A DNA stretch of 64,000 nt from Rhodocollybia butyracea (GCA_015501585.1 JADNRY010000027.1:248001-312000), one strand, 5' to 3'. Positions 1-16,016 are shown, numbered from the stretch's first letter. Notes: generated by a model from the sequence alone, not told the origin. Numbers and translations are program-made.

Positions 1-535
1 GGCACATGGAAAGAAGGAAGGAAGGAAGGAACCGGCCACTTGAAAGGAACCAGCTGGAACCCGTGCATTGCGCAATAGCGCGACATGCTGTTATGAAACT
101 GGCGTCTTCGAGTTGTTACCTAAATGCACTACAAAGTTGATTGAAAATAAGCATTCGTGAAACAAGGTTGTACAGACGCTAAGGAGCGGAAACCATGGGA
201 TCCTTTCTGTCCTCAGATTCAGAAAATGTCTTTCCGAAATCTGTTAAGCGGAGATAAAACACGATGCATGGCTTCGTATCTCTCCTTCGCAGGGTCTTAT
301 ACAGCTCCCGAGATCCCCCGATGATACTGGACATTTCCGAGGATTCATTTCAGCGTTCAATTTTCGCTGCCGAATTGGGCGAAGCGGGAAGAATCGGCCG
401 AGTAACTGATAAAAGAGATCAAGAGCTCCGAGATTAGATTATAGATATAAATATAAATATATATCTCGATCACATGAGCAATAGCCATATCATGTGGTCG
501 CGTTCAAAGTTCAAATTTTGGTCTTGCTTTCGACG
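1..535. other. Upstream flank, no gene seen
   Basis: No supportable gene. Holds a short (GGAA)n microsatellite near 10-31 and an AT-rich TATA-like run (tataaatataaatatata) near 443-461, about 80 bases before the first ATG of the next gene, which could be its core promoter. Confidence 0.5.
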
Positions 536-3394
536 ATGGCCGCAATGGCGACACCAGCTCATAAAGCTGTTCACTGGAACTCGGACTCAGATGTCGGTTC
601 TCCATCTTCTCAGTTCTCTGACGACTCTATCGTCTCAACGTCAAGTCTTCAATACGTGAATTCACAACTAATAACCCATGGCTTCGCCTCAACACCTGGA
701 ATTTCTCTAGAGGGCTTATCCAAAGGAGATATGGATCGGACGGTAAAGTGCTTGCTAGGCTTATTAGCTCAAAGAGTTGTGAGTAATTCACGCCTCGCCT
801 CGCCTTCCTTTTGCTAATTTTTCTCAGAAAGATATGACCCGGACGGAACAGTTGACGACAGAACTGCGCACTCTACGATACGACCATGAGAGAATGATTT
901 CAATGCATCGCACGGCCTCGGACTCTGCCGCCAACTTCGAACGCGAAGTCAACCTCCAAAAGTCTCGTCTTGCGTACGATCCGTACCTTTTTCACTTTGG
1001 TTTCGCTTTGACAAAATATTATAGTGCGACAACAAAGTCACTTCAAGCCAATGAAGCTGCTCACAAACAAACATCTGCAGAATTACAACGCACACGAAGC
1101 GCTCTTCAAGCGGTTCGGGCCACCCATTTAGCGGAACTGAAGAAGAAGGAGAAGGAAGTCGAGCGCATGGTGGAAAAGTGGAACAAGATATCTGACAGCC
1201 AAGCAAAACTCTGTGCTACCGCTAGCGGACTGCAATTCAATGGCAGCGCTAACGCTCATGCCGTGACTCCAGCTATCCAAGTCTTTGGAAAAGGGAGGGG
1301 CTACCTGGAGATCGCCCTAGAGGAAGCTGAAAAAGCTCGTGAACAACTAGTAAAAGAGAATTTGGGTTTAAGAAAGATGGTTTTGAAAGCTGTTAACGAG
1401 GTTCAAAACGTCGTCTTTGAACTGAACGAAGCTCGGGGTGAAGCTCCAAGTAGTAATGTAATAGCGGCTGTGAGTTGTTTCATTTTTTGTCAAGTTTTCA
1501 TTGCCTGACCATCCTACCGCAGCCCACGCCTATGACTCTTCTTGACCTATTTCCACTATCGCCTCCAGACTTCACTACCACAACATTATCCTCTACTCTG
1601 ACTCGTTTACGAGATACTCTTAAAACTTTGTCTTCGCCGAGTCCTTCAACGTCTTCTTCAGTACCGTCCCAGACTTCGGTGAATCAAAATGAACTCGATA
1701 AGTTACAGCGAATCATCGAAAGGCTAGAAAGCGAACTCCGTGAGTGACTTTTCAAAGCGTAGCATCTTCTTAGTCAATGTTTGATTTCCCTAGTTCGCTC
1801 CCAGGAGGTTGCGTTCCAGGCCACGGAAAGTCGAACCGTATCTGACCGTTTTGCGGCAGCTCAGGATGATTGTCCCTCTGTACATCATCCAAACGGTAGA
1901 AGCGAGATATCGAAGGACCTTATCACCGCTCGAGATGAAGAACGCGAACGGCTGGATGTCTTGAGGCAGGAACTTGAGGAAGAACGAAGGAAATATACGG
2001 AAACAGCGATTCAGCTCGGAAATGAACGGGTCAGCCTTGAGGTGTGTTTTTTTGCTACTCAGACGGGCCTTTATACATGTCTGATATCATCATTGAAGGC
2101 TGAAAGAACGCGCATCAAAGAAGAAAAACGCTCTTGGCAGGCTAAAATTGCAGAACTGTACGCCGGATATAGAACAATCCCTTTATGCAAAGGGATCGCT
2201 TCCGAGGGCCTCTCCTCGAAAATCGCATTCGCCCTCCAGAGGTTCCAGATAAGCGTCGGTAAAGGATCTGGTACCAAAAAGACAACGAGAATTAGTACGG
2301 CTAAGAGACGATCATCGTCGTTAGCGATCAGCCAGGAAGCTGAACCAGCTTTTGAGACCGAAGTTATACCACCCTCGATAATGGTCGCAGCACCTGTACC
2401 CCCTGTGATGTCTACTACCTCGAACACAGGATCTTTATTACCCACTTCCTTCGTACTCCCCCCGCCATCCCCTTGCGCCTCGTTACCGCCTCCAAAACCG
2501 GCACTCTTACTCTCCGATGCATCTATCCTAGCCGTTCCGGCAACTACGAATCCGACACCGTCTATGTCATCTGCCTCCCCGCTGGATCTAGCAACTGGAT
2601 CACCATTCCCATACCCAGTAGCGAAACCCTTCGCGCCACGTATGATCCACGCGTACTCACCTGTGAAGCCGAGCCCTCTAAGTCGCATCCTTATGCTCGG
2701 AAACTCTCCTGGCTCCCCTACCGCTTTCAACGACACCTTGTCCAGTCGCGCTTTGGAAGCTTTGATGGAGATTGACGAGTTCGTCAATGACTCTGACTCG
2801 GGTATTAACGGCAGGGATAACCTACTGGAAACAGCCCTTTTTCCTGCGAACTCGAAGCCCGTCTCTCGGCCCGACGATGAAGAAGAAGAACAGACATTGG
2901 CGCAGCAATTGGGTATACCAGACTCTCCACCGGAGAGCTCTCGACCAGAATCGCCTCTTCGGGAAAAGAAGTTGCGGAATAATATTAGTCAAAGGCCCGG
3001 CGTTCGCTCTAAATCATTGGCACTGAATCCGACTACGAAGACCCGAGTCGCTGCTAATAAGCCTTTCTCTGGGAGTTCGAACTCGAAATCACGATCCTCG
3101 TCTACAGTTGACAAGTCCAAGGCAAAATCGATGGGACCTCCGCCTAGTGCGAAAATTGCCAAAGCGCGTTTAGGAACAGGACAGCGGCAGACTTCCACTC
3201 TTGTTGGCGGAATTGAGAAGGAAAATTTCACGAGGCCTAGTGTAAAAGCTAGTGATAAAGAGATTCCGGAACCAGCGTTGAACGAATTGAAGTCTGAGAC
3301 TGCCTTTGGTAGAGGAGTTGGTGGACCTCGAAGGGTGCCTCTGGATAGTGCGGAGGCTCCCCCTGCTGCTATTGCACGCAGACGAAAGTTATAA
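536..3394 (+). CDS. SSX2IP/ADIP (Msd1)-like coiled-coil protein
   Basis: Predicted exons are 536-778, 828-973, 1025-1469, 1523-1739, 1794-2041 and 2099-3394, joined by 49-57 nt GT..AG introns; two introns contain no stop, so read-through is possible. The first in-frame ATG is at 536, with another at 545. The N-terminal part, with YVNSQLITHGF, SKGDMDRTVKCLLGLL and RTEQLTTELRTLRYDHERM, is followed by a long charged coiled coil. This matches the afadin/alpha-actinin-binding (ADIP) domain seen in human SSX2IP and fission yeast Msd1, which anchor microtubule minus ends at centrosomes or spindle pole bodies. The C-terminal half is low-complexity, rich in Ser, Pro and basic residues, and probably disordered. 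The role is inferred from the family only. A second coiled coil lies around 1920-2140. Confidence 0.8.
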
Positions 3395-3577
3395 ACATTG
3401 CATAGATTCATTATAATTTATCAATTTTTTCTTTCAAGTTGTGGATTTCATTCCAGGTATTCTATGTACCATTAGTCTATACGCATTTTGCATTGTTTGT
3501 GTACCATAAGTTTATGGGAAACTCCTCTACATACGTAGCGGGTTGTGCACAACATCTTTCACGATTTAAACATATAT

Positions 3578-6249
<2,672 letters not shown>

Positions 6250-6843
6250 GATAGATTGAAGCAAAGTGACGCTCATACAGCATCGGTATATAGAGGTATT
6301 TATACGAGTAGAAATATATAGGAGATCCGAATAAGATGACAAGACTGCCAAGGTACTAACATACCATATTCTGTCGTGGCGAGAACGCCTGGGATGGCAG
6401 GGGAAGAGAAAGCCTAGAGAAGGAGTCCGGTCATCGTATCTGATCCGAATCCGAGTTTCGTGGTTTTCGCCGAGCTGGCGGAACATTCGAATAATGCCGC
6501 TTTACCATGTTTGGAGAAGGGGTCTACACCCTCCTACACCATAGTGTGAGGAATCGAGATTATGTAGGAAAAATCGAAATTCATTCTGAATGTTGGCATC
6601 CGAGTGATGTCGATGAGCGGGAGCGGAGGTTGAATTGTTGAATTTGTAGCATTTATAGTTATACACTGTCACCAGAAAGGTCAGGAGCTAAAGAATACAT
6701 ACACAGGGCTAGGATGCCTATTATCCGAAATTACGAGCAAGCGATATGATACGATATGGATAGCAATAAACCTAAAGAGATCACGGTTAAAAGGGTTGCG
6801 GTGAGTACTGGAGTACTGAAATACTGAAGAGACATACAAGTAA
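6250..6843. other. Intergenic: monooxygenase 5' flank / POLD4 3' flank
   Basis: The sequence upstream of the monooxygenase start and downstream of the POLD4-like stop. I see no coding sequence of its own and no clear repeat. Confidence 0.4.
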
Positions 6844-7725
6844 TCAAACACGTTCAGCTTGGTCGAAGAAAACGTTCTGAGCATATGTGGTATCTTCGAT
6901 ACCTTGTCGCGTCAAAAGGATGTCACGTATCTGGAGAGAAAGTTTAACGAGTGATTTGGACTTAGAATCTAATGATATTTACTTCAGAGGGTGGGTTGAG
7001 ACCCAAAGCTTGTGCACGTTCCCAGCGGTCAATGCGAGAGATTCCAATACAAGGGCCATAGTTGTAGGTGCTGAAATGGGACGGTAAGGAATATGAATAG
7101 GAGATGACAAGAGGCCTACAGATCAAATACACGAAGGATGTCGTGAATTCTGTTTTGTTTTTCCGCATGGACTGGGAGACGGAGGTAAGAGGCGAAGTAA
7201 AGTATTAGGAATGACTCACTTAGTTGAAGATTGCCGTTTGTTTCTCGAGCCCTGGTGGCAACTTTTTTCCATCTCGAATCGTTTACCTTGAGTTCTGGCC
7301 GCTCCTTGGCCGGACTTTCTGGTGATAATGGTCAATGAACGATGAAACCAAGTCACCAACATGAACTTACTGATTTGCTCGGCTTTTTTCTGCAGTTCTA
7401 GACGTTCCTTGGTCGAAGTTTCTGGGATAATAGTTCATGAATAAAGAATCCAAGTTATAAAGATAAACTCACTAGTCTGCTCCTCTTTTTCGTTTGTATT
7501 CACTCTCGACCTGGTATCTGTGCGCTTTCTCTTCGATCCTACTTGTTCTACTTCAATTTCCTCGCTTTGGTCAGAGGGGCTAGAGTATTCGTCTATTTCC
7601 GAAGACTCTACTGGTTTTCCACCCTTTCCGGATAGCCTTGGCTTTTTTCCGGTGGCTACTGGCGAGGGCTTTGAGCTGCCGAAATTAAGAGTAGTTTGCT
7701 TTTTGTTCTTCAAGGCGGCGGGCAT
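6844..7725 (-). CDS. DNA polymerase delta subunit 4 (POLD4/Cdm1)-like
   Basis: The ATG at 7725 starts MPAALKNKKQTTLNFG. The N-terminal QTTLNF resembles a PCNA-interacting (PIP) motif, as expected near the start of this subunit. A disordered acidic/basic linker follows, with KRKR at 7549-7540. Downstream exons on the same strand give ELKVNDSRWKKVA, then YNYGPCIGISRIDRWERA, QALGLNPPSE, IRDILLTRQG and a stop at 6844-6846. The YGPCxGIxRxxRWxRAxxLGLNPPxEV block is the hallmark of the small p12/Cdm1 subunit of replicative polymerase delta. The intron after PPSE begins GTAAAT, and ORFs stop inside it if it is not spliced. The subunit stabilises the holoenzyme and helps hold PCNA in known systems; here that is by homology. 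Confidence 0.88.
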
Positions 7726-8032
7726 AATGAGCGGAGTAAGAAAAGAGATAAGTTACGTAATTACCAAAGGCATCTGCGGGTTTTCCTCAAACGATGTTCA
7801 TCTCGGTTTGTGGACCGCAAAACTCAAAATGGCTGGCATCATACAAACGCTGACTTGTTCTGGGCTTCAAATACAAAGTTTTAATATCATGATTCATTTG
7901 ACAGAGAATCCAGGTTCCCTTGCTACGGCACTTCTATAACAGGCCAAACTCACGCGCATCCCCGCGCGTCTAAGACATCCCGGCTCAACGGCTATGTCCC
8001 CGCCTCGAGGCTCAAGCCCGTGACTGTTCCGC

Positions 8033-8040
8033 TATAAAAA
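8033..8040 (+). promoter_or_regulatory. TATA box of F-box gene
   Basis: TATAAAAA lies 93 bases before the ATG at 8133, followed by a CT-rich stretch (8044-8095) of the kind found around fungal transcription starts. The region 7726-8132 is a divergent promoter shared with the POLD4-like gene on the other strand. Confidence 0.5.
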
Positions 8041-8132
8041 GGACCTCTAATGCTCCTCCCTAGCTCCCCAGGCTTAGTCTCTCCCCATCGTTCCAACAAC
8101 GAACACAATCGAAGTTTCCGTGCTCACACTGG

Positions 8133-10563
8133 ATGGATTATACGTCCCCAAACAAGAAACGCCGCATCTCTTACGACACCCCCTCAGTGGCACCAGAGAA
8201 GCGCAGAAGAGTGGTCTCTACCACGCGCGGAAGAAAATCTACTAAAGCTGCAATGATACTAGAGATTCCATTGGAGATAGTTCACGAGGTGTGTTGTGGC
8301 TTCAGGTTATTATCTCTGACGCTCACCGTAAATAGATCCTCTCGTATCTTGAACCTTATGATATCCTTCGTCTCGCCAGGACCAGCAAGAATGTTAGACG
8401 TCTCCTCACAAGTCGAACATCTGGGTTCATGTGGCGTAGAGCTCGATTGAACGCCGATAATGTCCCACCGCTACCTGCTGATCTCTCCGAACCTGCCTAT
8501 GCCAATCTGCTCTTCTACACCAACTGCAGCGTGCGCTTACTTTGATTATCATTTTATTTCGGCCTCACTTTGCACTTTTTAGTTCTGCGAAGGTCGTGGT
8601 GCAAGACCCATTTGGGAGTGTCGTGTCCGATGTTGTAAGAAATGCTTTCAAAACAAGCAAGTAATCCCGTGCTTATTTACTTACTATCGCCCATTGACAC
8701 GAAGAGTCTAGATTCATTCCCGAAATGTCGCTGTCGACGTCGTACTATTCGTTGCTGCATAAACACAGATTGATGTCCGTGATACCAAAAGCCAACACAG
8801 GTGGGTAATCCCGTTCATTCCATCGTCTCACAGCCTCTCATCTTTCTAGCTAGAATTTCGCAGAGGTGCACACCTATATATCGAGGCCCTAGACCAGTAT
8901 AACGCGGAGCTTTCTTCAATCGAAGATGATGTGGAAGCAATCGAACAATGGATTAGCCACAAGATTGAACAGTACAACACTACCAAGAACGTAAGTCCCT
9001 TTGTTTCAAAGTTTTTCTCCTGTGACCCCATGATCCTTGTAGCATTCAAGGGACTGCGCCGCCTGGGAGATAGGGCGGAAAGATCGTCAAACAATGGAGC
9101 GATGGAACGCACGGCAAGACCGTATCAAGTGGTGAGTGGATTCGGTATTATCACATTTGAATCTAAACCTACCGGTCTGTAGGATTGATGAAAGAGCTAC
9201 GGGTGAAGGGTGGGGCGTTGAGGTCCAGAGTTTCCGGTCTTTACGAGGTTTTCCAGTCGGCAAATGGGTATCGAATCATGCTAGTATCAATAGGAAAGCT
9301 AAATCCGCTCTCACTGATGTCGGTGCGTCCTAGTCCTTTAACGTCCGAACGCCTCGATTGACAAGGCAAATTTTGTCAGAATGGGCGAAAATCAAGCCTA
9401 TGATACTCCAGTCTCTCCACTCGCAAAGAGAAACATTGACACGAGAAGCCATGAGACGGCGCTTGCATCTCCTTCAAGAAGCCTTCGACCAACACTACTC
9501 TCAAACCCTTCTGCTACACAACATCGTCTTCCCAAGCCTCGGAGATCTCGTCACCACCGACGGCCCCATCAAGCGCCTAATTGAAGAAACGCCTCTCGAC
9601 CGAACCCCTCCCTGGTTTAACCCAATATCAGATAACACCTCTTTTTTTTCAGAGATTTTCCCGTACAGTCCCGTATTTTCTGAATTTATCAGAAAGTGGC
9701 GATTCGAAAAGGAAATGGAGTTGTTTCGCATATTGTGTAAAGCTGTTCCGACTACATCTGATGGCAGTGCTCTGTGTCTGGCGACTACAGTGTTTAAATG
9801 CAACGCTAGCGGGTGTGGAGAAGCGCTTTATTATCCTGAGGTGTTCTGGCATTCATGCGCCACTGCATATGACTTTACACCGGATGTTGCGGCATCAGCA
9901 TCAGACCTGACTTGGCCTCTGGAGGGTATATCTGATTCTTCTTTAGTCGGAACTATCCACGTTGCAGGGGACACTTTTGACGGTTGCAAGATGCTGAAAA
10001 CGAAGTGGTGGAATGCAGGCGGGAACAGGATTAGTTTTCATCATCGCGCTTCAGATATTGCTCGCAGGTTGCTCGATAATGATACACATCTTGATGCCTC
10101 AAAGACAACTATCCAACAAATCCGAACATGGAACCCGATAATCTGCTGTAAAACCTGTTCCTGGCGTCGTCTCTACTGGACTGATCTCGTACGCCATCCG
10201 TCCTTTTCTTGAATCTCTTTGTTGAACTTGTTTATCTGATTTTTCCACTTTTCCGTTTCTCTCTTTTAGCTTCGACACGAAGACGTTGAAATACATGATT
10301 GTGTGATCCAGTGGCCAACATCAGACCAACAGACTGATGGTTTTGGCTTGAGTAATTCTTGGGTATATGCTTCGCGATGCGGATTTTGCGATATTCTTCT
10401 CCATCCAAATGCGTTGTATGCGCATCTTCTCTCACAGTACGTGCATTCTGAGTTAGACATAAGTTATTTTTGGCTGTACTCATCATTCATTATCGACAGG
10501 CATAGATGTAGCAAATTGGATGGATATTGGTATATGGATTTTCACAACCGTCTGCCAGTGTAG
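8133..10563 (+). CDS. F-box domain protein (agaricomycete type)
   Basis: The start MDYTSPNKKRRISYDTP carries basic clusters (KKRR, KRRR) that look like a nuclear signal. An F-box-like segment follows, split by an intron: ILEIPLEIVHE then ILSYLEPYDILRLARTSK. Then come TSGFMWRRARL, LPADLSEPAYANLLF and a Cys-rich stretch, FCEGRGARPIWECRVRCCKK. This order is typical of a large agaricomycete F-box family, presumably SCF ubiquitin-ligase adaptors. The long exon from about 9358 carries paired Cys/His residues (CNASGCGEALYYPEVFWHSC) that may bind zinc. Further Cys pairs in the last exons end in DFHNRLPV and a TAG at 10561-10563. Several short introns are needed. The target is unknown. Confidence 0.72.
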
Positions 10564-10797
10564 TACTAATAAAGGCTCTTGTGTACTTGCTGTACGTGTA
10601 TCGCTTTTTGAATATAGTAACCAATTTTACACCAGGGAGCTTAATCCATGGAACAATCACTTGTATGACATAACTGTCTGCCAGTGTAAATAAAGGTTTT
10701 TGTCACGGTGTACTTGTTGTACATGTATCGCTTTTTGAATATAATAACCAATTCTACACCAGGGAGCTTAATCCATGGGACAATTTCTGTACGACAT
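10550..10797 (+). repeat. Tandem duplication of gene end plus 3' UTR
   Basis: Two direct copies of about 120 bases (about 10550-10668 and 10675-10797) share CTGTCTGCCAGTGTA, TGTATCGCTTTTTGAATATA and CACCAGGGAGCTTAATCCATG. The first copy contains the last codons and stop of the F-box gene; the second lies wholly downstream. The copies differ by scattered substitutions and a short insertion. Confidence 0.75.
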
Positions 10798-10860
10798 AAG
10801 TACTCTGAAGAGTACTGTAATCTTCATCATTAGTGAGTACATCCCGTTAATCCGGGGGAG

Positions 10861-11142
10861 TCCGTTAAAGTATTGAATATTGAAGCGCCGAAGAGCGTGA
10901 TGATACCGTCTTGGTCCTTGGAATTATATAGCGCAGAGGGAGCCTAGCAGCTTCCACGTTTAGCGAGTACGGAGGCTCAGCGTTGGAGTAGGGGATCGTG
11001 GCGTTCCGGGCCGGAGTTCGCCGTCAGTATATAGCCTTTCACGCATGTTCGTAGCTACTCAGTTGTATTCACTCATGTTCTCTACGATTACTTCTCACTG
11101 AGGTTGGGGTCTCCCACCTCAGCGTCCCTCCAAACAGGCATG
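10861..11142 (+). mobile_element. Candidate solo LTR
   Basis: This stretch has the layout of a Copia-type LTR: a GC-rich first half, a TATA-like gtatatag near 11028-11034, then a T/C-rich part beginning ACTCAGTTGTATTCACTCATG. I could not find a clean target-site duplication or a second copy in the window, so the boundaries are estimates. Confidence 0.25.
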
Positions 11143-14017
11143 TTCTATTAACATTTCCCAAACTTCCACGCCTTTCTTTAGAGTTGGCTATTCATTTTGG
11201 ATCGCGGTGCCATGGCTGTTGCACTTTCAAGCAAAAAAGTGCTGAATGATCAGCTTCTACCCAACCAGTTTTCAGCAATGTGTATCAACTGTGCATACTT
11301 ATAATAATATCATTGGGTCTCAGCTCTGGTAAAGGCAATCCCAAGTTTTACTCTATTCTAAATTTCTGCGTTCGGGCTAGTTACCACCACCCTTGCACCA
11401 CCCCATAGGCACTCCTTCAATATCAGGTTTAACTTCGAACTCAATACGCTCACAATACTCCTGTTATACCGTCTCACAGGCCTCACTAATAAGACCTGGC
11501 GAGATGGTCACCCTTGAGGTTGACATTGTATTTCACAATGGATCTGGCACATTTGCTTCATCTTACTCGTTCATCTTCCTCTTCTAGTACAAGTGAGACT
11601 ACATACAATCTAGCCAGAATTAGTAGTAGCAGTTCAGGCTCCGGATTCAACGCTACGATAGCTATCACAGCAATGGGACCGATACCTTCGCGTATGAACT
11701 TCACTTTCAATTGCGCAAACGTTAGATTAAAAAGGCTATCAGTAAAACGTGAGTGGACTGGAAAACTGCCGTACAGTGACAGGGCTCTATATCACCCACG
11801 TTTTGCTGATTGGTAAAGTTGTAAACCCACTTAATTATGCCAACGTAGGCACCAGTCCACAATACACAAACACCCCTCGATCCCTTTCATTACAACCACC
11901 CTTAGCAACTTGAAATGTCGCTTTTCAGTGATTTTACCGCACCTCATGTCGCAAAAGGGGGTGCCTCGAACTTGCAACAAACAATAGCACCAATGGCGAA
12001 ATTGGTGGCACATTATGTTGGGTGAGTGGTCATAAGCCAGGCGATTAGCCCGTAGGTGCAACCGCAAGATGTGCTGAGCTACATCCCGGACCATTAATGC
12101 CTGGTTGCTGTGAAATGCGTCTCAGCTCTCATTCACCGCCATAAATAGTCGTACATCTATTTTAAGAAGCATTTATCCGGTGCCTTTATTGCATATGAAG
12201 GCTATGATATCTGGGGGCATTGTCGGTGACTTATCCGTAGAAGTAACTAGCTTTACATACTACCCTTGTAACTCTTGAGACTTTCTTCCGGCAGGGGGGC
12301 GCCCGACTCGAGCTGATGGCCACCGATAAAGGAGAAACCTGCGAATTTAAACTTAGAAGGAAATTCTTGCAGTGAGAGGTATCGCGTATATTGCACTGTA
12401 CAAACCCAAGGGTAGCCTAACAAAGGCAGGACTCAAGTGCATATTGTAGCAAGCAAATAGAAAACAAATAAACCGTTGTTAAAGGGAGAAGAGCACCCTA
12501 GTTGTTGCACTCGACGTGTCCTGAGGTGTCCTTTTAACTCACCTCACTTGTTACTAGTTTACTAACATCTTTCATTAGATATCGAGTTGTCTCACTCGAC
12601 GTGTCTTGGGATATTGATCAACTATTTACAGAAACATTTAAGAAGAGTATTTGTGACGCCAGAGTAACGTGGAAGGACAGGGCCGACAGATCGGGCGGCA
12701 TTCACGGCAGGATCTGCCACAAACCCATGAGGCTTTATTGGGGAACGGCTTCTTTTCGCTAGCCAAGCTATTCTTGTTTGAGGCTACATAATCAGGTGCT
12801 GCTCAACACATAGAACGTGACAGCTTTTATGCGGTTTTGGTATACCTCCTCGTAGACTGGCCCTGTGGTCTACTGCGATCCTGCTGCGTCTGTGTGCAGT
12901 GAGGATCAGTATACCAAGTTGGTCCTGATGATAACCTCTGATCTAGCCGCCATCTGAGTCATGGGAGCTGGGGAAGTACTAGATATCTGCAAGCAATCGA
13001 ATGCACGTAAAGGCGATACGCCAGATAGAATCATCTTCTTTGGATCCATGGATTGGAATAGGGGAGAAAAAATTCAGCACAACCTGTAAGCTTAAGGGTT
13101 ACGAAGAAGAGAGAATGAACAATCTTTGGATTCAACGTGAGTTTGCTTGTCATACGTGCCATTCATACTGATCTTCGTATCTTCACGAATCCCGAACATA
13201 CATGACATTGCATGCGGATATACCACCGTCCCCAGCTAACTCCGAATGTGATGCCGCTTCCTCGTCTGAGTGGAGTTAATTTCTTTGTCTTTAATTTTAT
13301 CTGCTCGCTGTTGTTCTTTCATCTCCTGCCCATCTTCTCTTTCATCGGTGCTCCCTCCTCTCCCTTTAGAAACGATATTATACTTATACACTGTCAACGG
13401 AGAAATCCTATATACCATCTATATATGCGTTTTTATCTCAGCATGACCATTTTATGCACAATAATATATCTTGAACCTTGTCCAGGTGATTGGCGATGTG
13501 TACCGAAATTTCTGCGTTACACGAGCAGACGAGTCTGATCAGTCACGGCTGGCGACACGGCAGGAGAGGCAACAATTATCCTCGTGGTCCCTTGATTTAG
13601 CTCAACGCGCAGTTCCCTTTCTTGTAATCTGCATGCCACGTAGATAACTATGTAGATATGCATGTTTGGGAAATATTTGATTCAAATAACCAATGGTAAT
13701 GCTTTGATTTTCAAGTTCGGTTCGTCTTTAGCTCTTGGACCATGCTGAGAGTTCACTCTCTCCCTTCTTTCCCAGGTTTTATGAATATCTCATTCTAACG
13801 CCCATATGTAACCTTCGCCTCGTTCTTCGTCCTCGGGTGTTTCTCTTCGACTTATCACACATGTGCAACGTTATTAATAATTTTGTAGCAGTTGCGCTGG
13901 ATGGCTCTTGCATGCGATACCCCCAGTAAGGTTTACCGGGCGATGTAGATTCCCAGGTTGATAAATAGAGGTCAAACAATCTTTCTAACGAGAGACGCTT
14001 GCTCCCTGCGCTTCCTC
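11143..14017. other. Gene-poor stretch; no supported gene
   Basis: Only short open frames occur, none with recognisable motifs; the 100-codon frame at 11514-11816 is Ser-rich and unconvincing. A short direct repeat (CACTCGACGTGTC) occurs near 12508 and 12595. The last few hundred bases are T/C-rich and serve as the upstream region of the chitinase gene. Confidence 0.4.
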
Positions 14018-16016
14018 ATGTTTGCTTCGATCCGCTCACTTGCTTTCGCTGTCCTCCTCGGCACCAGTGTTATCGCTGCTCCTGCTGACGTATTTGACGT
14101 TGATGCCGCACCTCTGAGCCCCGTTGCTCCTAACATCTTGAAGCGCAGTACTATCCCAGCCGCTCCCCGATTTGGTCAGTCGATCGAGTCTCATTGTGTG
14201 CTTGTACTGATATATGTCTTCATACTTAGCTGTCTACAGTGACTCGTTCATCTCTGAAACTAATCCCGTCCCTGCACCGTCCTTGGTTTCTGTAAATGTT
14301 TAGTTCCTTAACCCAATAGTGCTAATATTGATATTGTATGTAACAATATTAGGGATGGAATGTTTTGTGAGTGTTCGCTCGCCACGTAGCGATGTCTTTG
14401 CTTGCTTACGCGCTCTATTCGCCAGCTATCTCGCATTTTTGACAACATTCAACGCCGACAACTATGGCATTTGGGTCTCATTGACTGCTGCAGAGCGTGC
14501 TTCAGTCAAAGCCGAATATAACGCTGCTGGTATTGCGCTTTGCGTTTCTGCATATGGATCCACGGCATCACCAACCTCGGCCGGGCTTAGTCCTATCTCT
14601 GAAGCTCAGAGAATTGGTGCAGCTGTACGGTCCTACTCAGCGTCCTTCAGCGACTGAACTAACGAATACTTATTATCGTAGGTCATGGAATTTGATTTGG
14701 ACGGTGTTGATATTGATTACGAAGGTACGTGTATTACCTTCAAGTTGTTCCAAGGACCTTCATCTAAGACGCTGTTGATTTAAGACTTCGACGCTTTCAA
14801 CCTAAAGGATGGAACTGCTGAAAGTTGGCTTATCTCTTTCACCACCGAACTTCGTACAATCCTCCCCGTCGGACAATTCATTGTGACTCATGCTCGTATG
14901 GATATCTTGCCACGGTTCTCAGGCTAATAATAGTTAAACTAAATTATTGCTTAGCTGTCGCTCCTTGGTTTATTTCGGAACTCTACGGCGGCCGCGGATA
15001 CACCTTCATTGACCAGCAAGTCGGTGATCTCATTGACTGGGTACGTTGTTCTTTCCACTCGTTGCGCTCTTTTCACTGACAACCATCTAGTATAATGTTC
15101 AATTCTACAACCGTCAGTACCACCGATGTTTCCAAAGACTTTCTCTATGACTAAACCTATTCCAGAGGGTACAACCGAGTACACGACTTGCACTGGTTTA
15201 CTAACCATGTCCTCATCCACCTGGCCTCAAAGCTCTATCTTCGAGATTGAAGCTCGAGGTGTCCCTCTTGACAAGCTTGTTATAGGAAAACCCGCTACCA
15301 CTAGCGATGCCAGTAACGGTTTCATGACCACCTCCCTCTTGGCTCAGTGTGCTTCTCAGGCCATCTCCATGGGATGGAGTGAGTTTCGTATCAAATTTTG
15401 TCTTTCTGTAATTCTAATGTCTGCGTTCTAGACGCCGGTATTATGGTAAGCAAACGGGGAAAGTTGTGTATTCGGCTGTACCTGAGATGACTTTAGTCCT
15501 GGGAATACCCTGACGCAAATGCTGCCTGGATTCAAGCGGTTCAAGCGGGCTTTGGAGATGTTACTCCGGGACCTACGGCCACTGCCCCTGGTACAACAGT
15601 CAGACCAACAACTACCGTAGGTTTTCCTCATCTTTCACTACCTCATCTTATCATATTCTTAGACGGCCACTTCTCTTCCATCTCCTACTACTGGGTCATG
15701 CGCTAACATGGCTCAATGGGCCAATACTGTCATAGTAAGCGTACCTAATGAAAGATACCAAGTTACACAATCTAATCATCAAACAGTATACTGAGGGTGT
15801 CTTTGTTGTCTTTGACAATCAACTCTGGGAAGCTAACCGTAAGTGATCATGACCCGTCAGGCTCAACATCTGGATCGTTTTCTGACACTTCCTCATAGAA
15901 TGGAACGACGATGAAGTTCCTGGAGGCGAGTTGCACTCTTTTTTCTGTTAGATGCTCGAGAGTAACACGTTTTTGTAGGCCCTGCGGGTGCTTGGAACGC
16001 CCTTTTCACTTGCTAA
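14018..16016 (+). CDS. GH18 chitinase with C-terminal CBM5-like domain
   Basis: The ATG at 14018 opens MFASIRSLAFAVLLGTSVIA, a secretion signal. After a GTCAGT..TAG intron, AVYSDSFISETNPVP begins the mature TIM barrel. The catalytic motif DxxDxDxE is seen as MEFDLDGVDIDYEDFDAF, with Glu the proton donor, across the junction at about 14683. Further exons give IVTHAPVAPWFISELYGGRG, FIDQQVGDLIDWYNVQFYN and MSWEYPD, the GH18 barrel end. A Thr/Pro-rich linker leads to CANMAQWANTV, YTEGVFVVFDNQLWEANQWN and PGGPAGAWNALFTC, a chitin-binding CBM5/12-type module, with stop TAA at 16014. About ten introns are needed, including a short one within VRSYSASF. It would cleave chitin outside the cell, in cell-wall remodelling or nutrition. 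Confidence 0.88.

Noticed and set aside
2071..2787. 238-codon frame antisense to the SSX2IP-like gene
   Set aside because: It is a shadow of the Ser/Pro-rich exon on the other strand, with no domain and no independent promoter.
11393..11816. Possible gene in the 11.4-11.8 kb stretch
   Set aside because: Short, Ser-rich frames without motifs or convincing splice partners; no support beyond being open.
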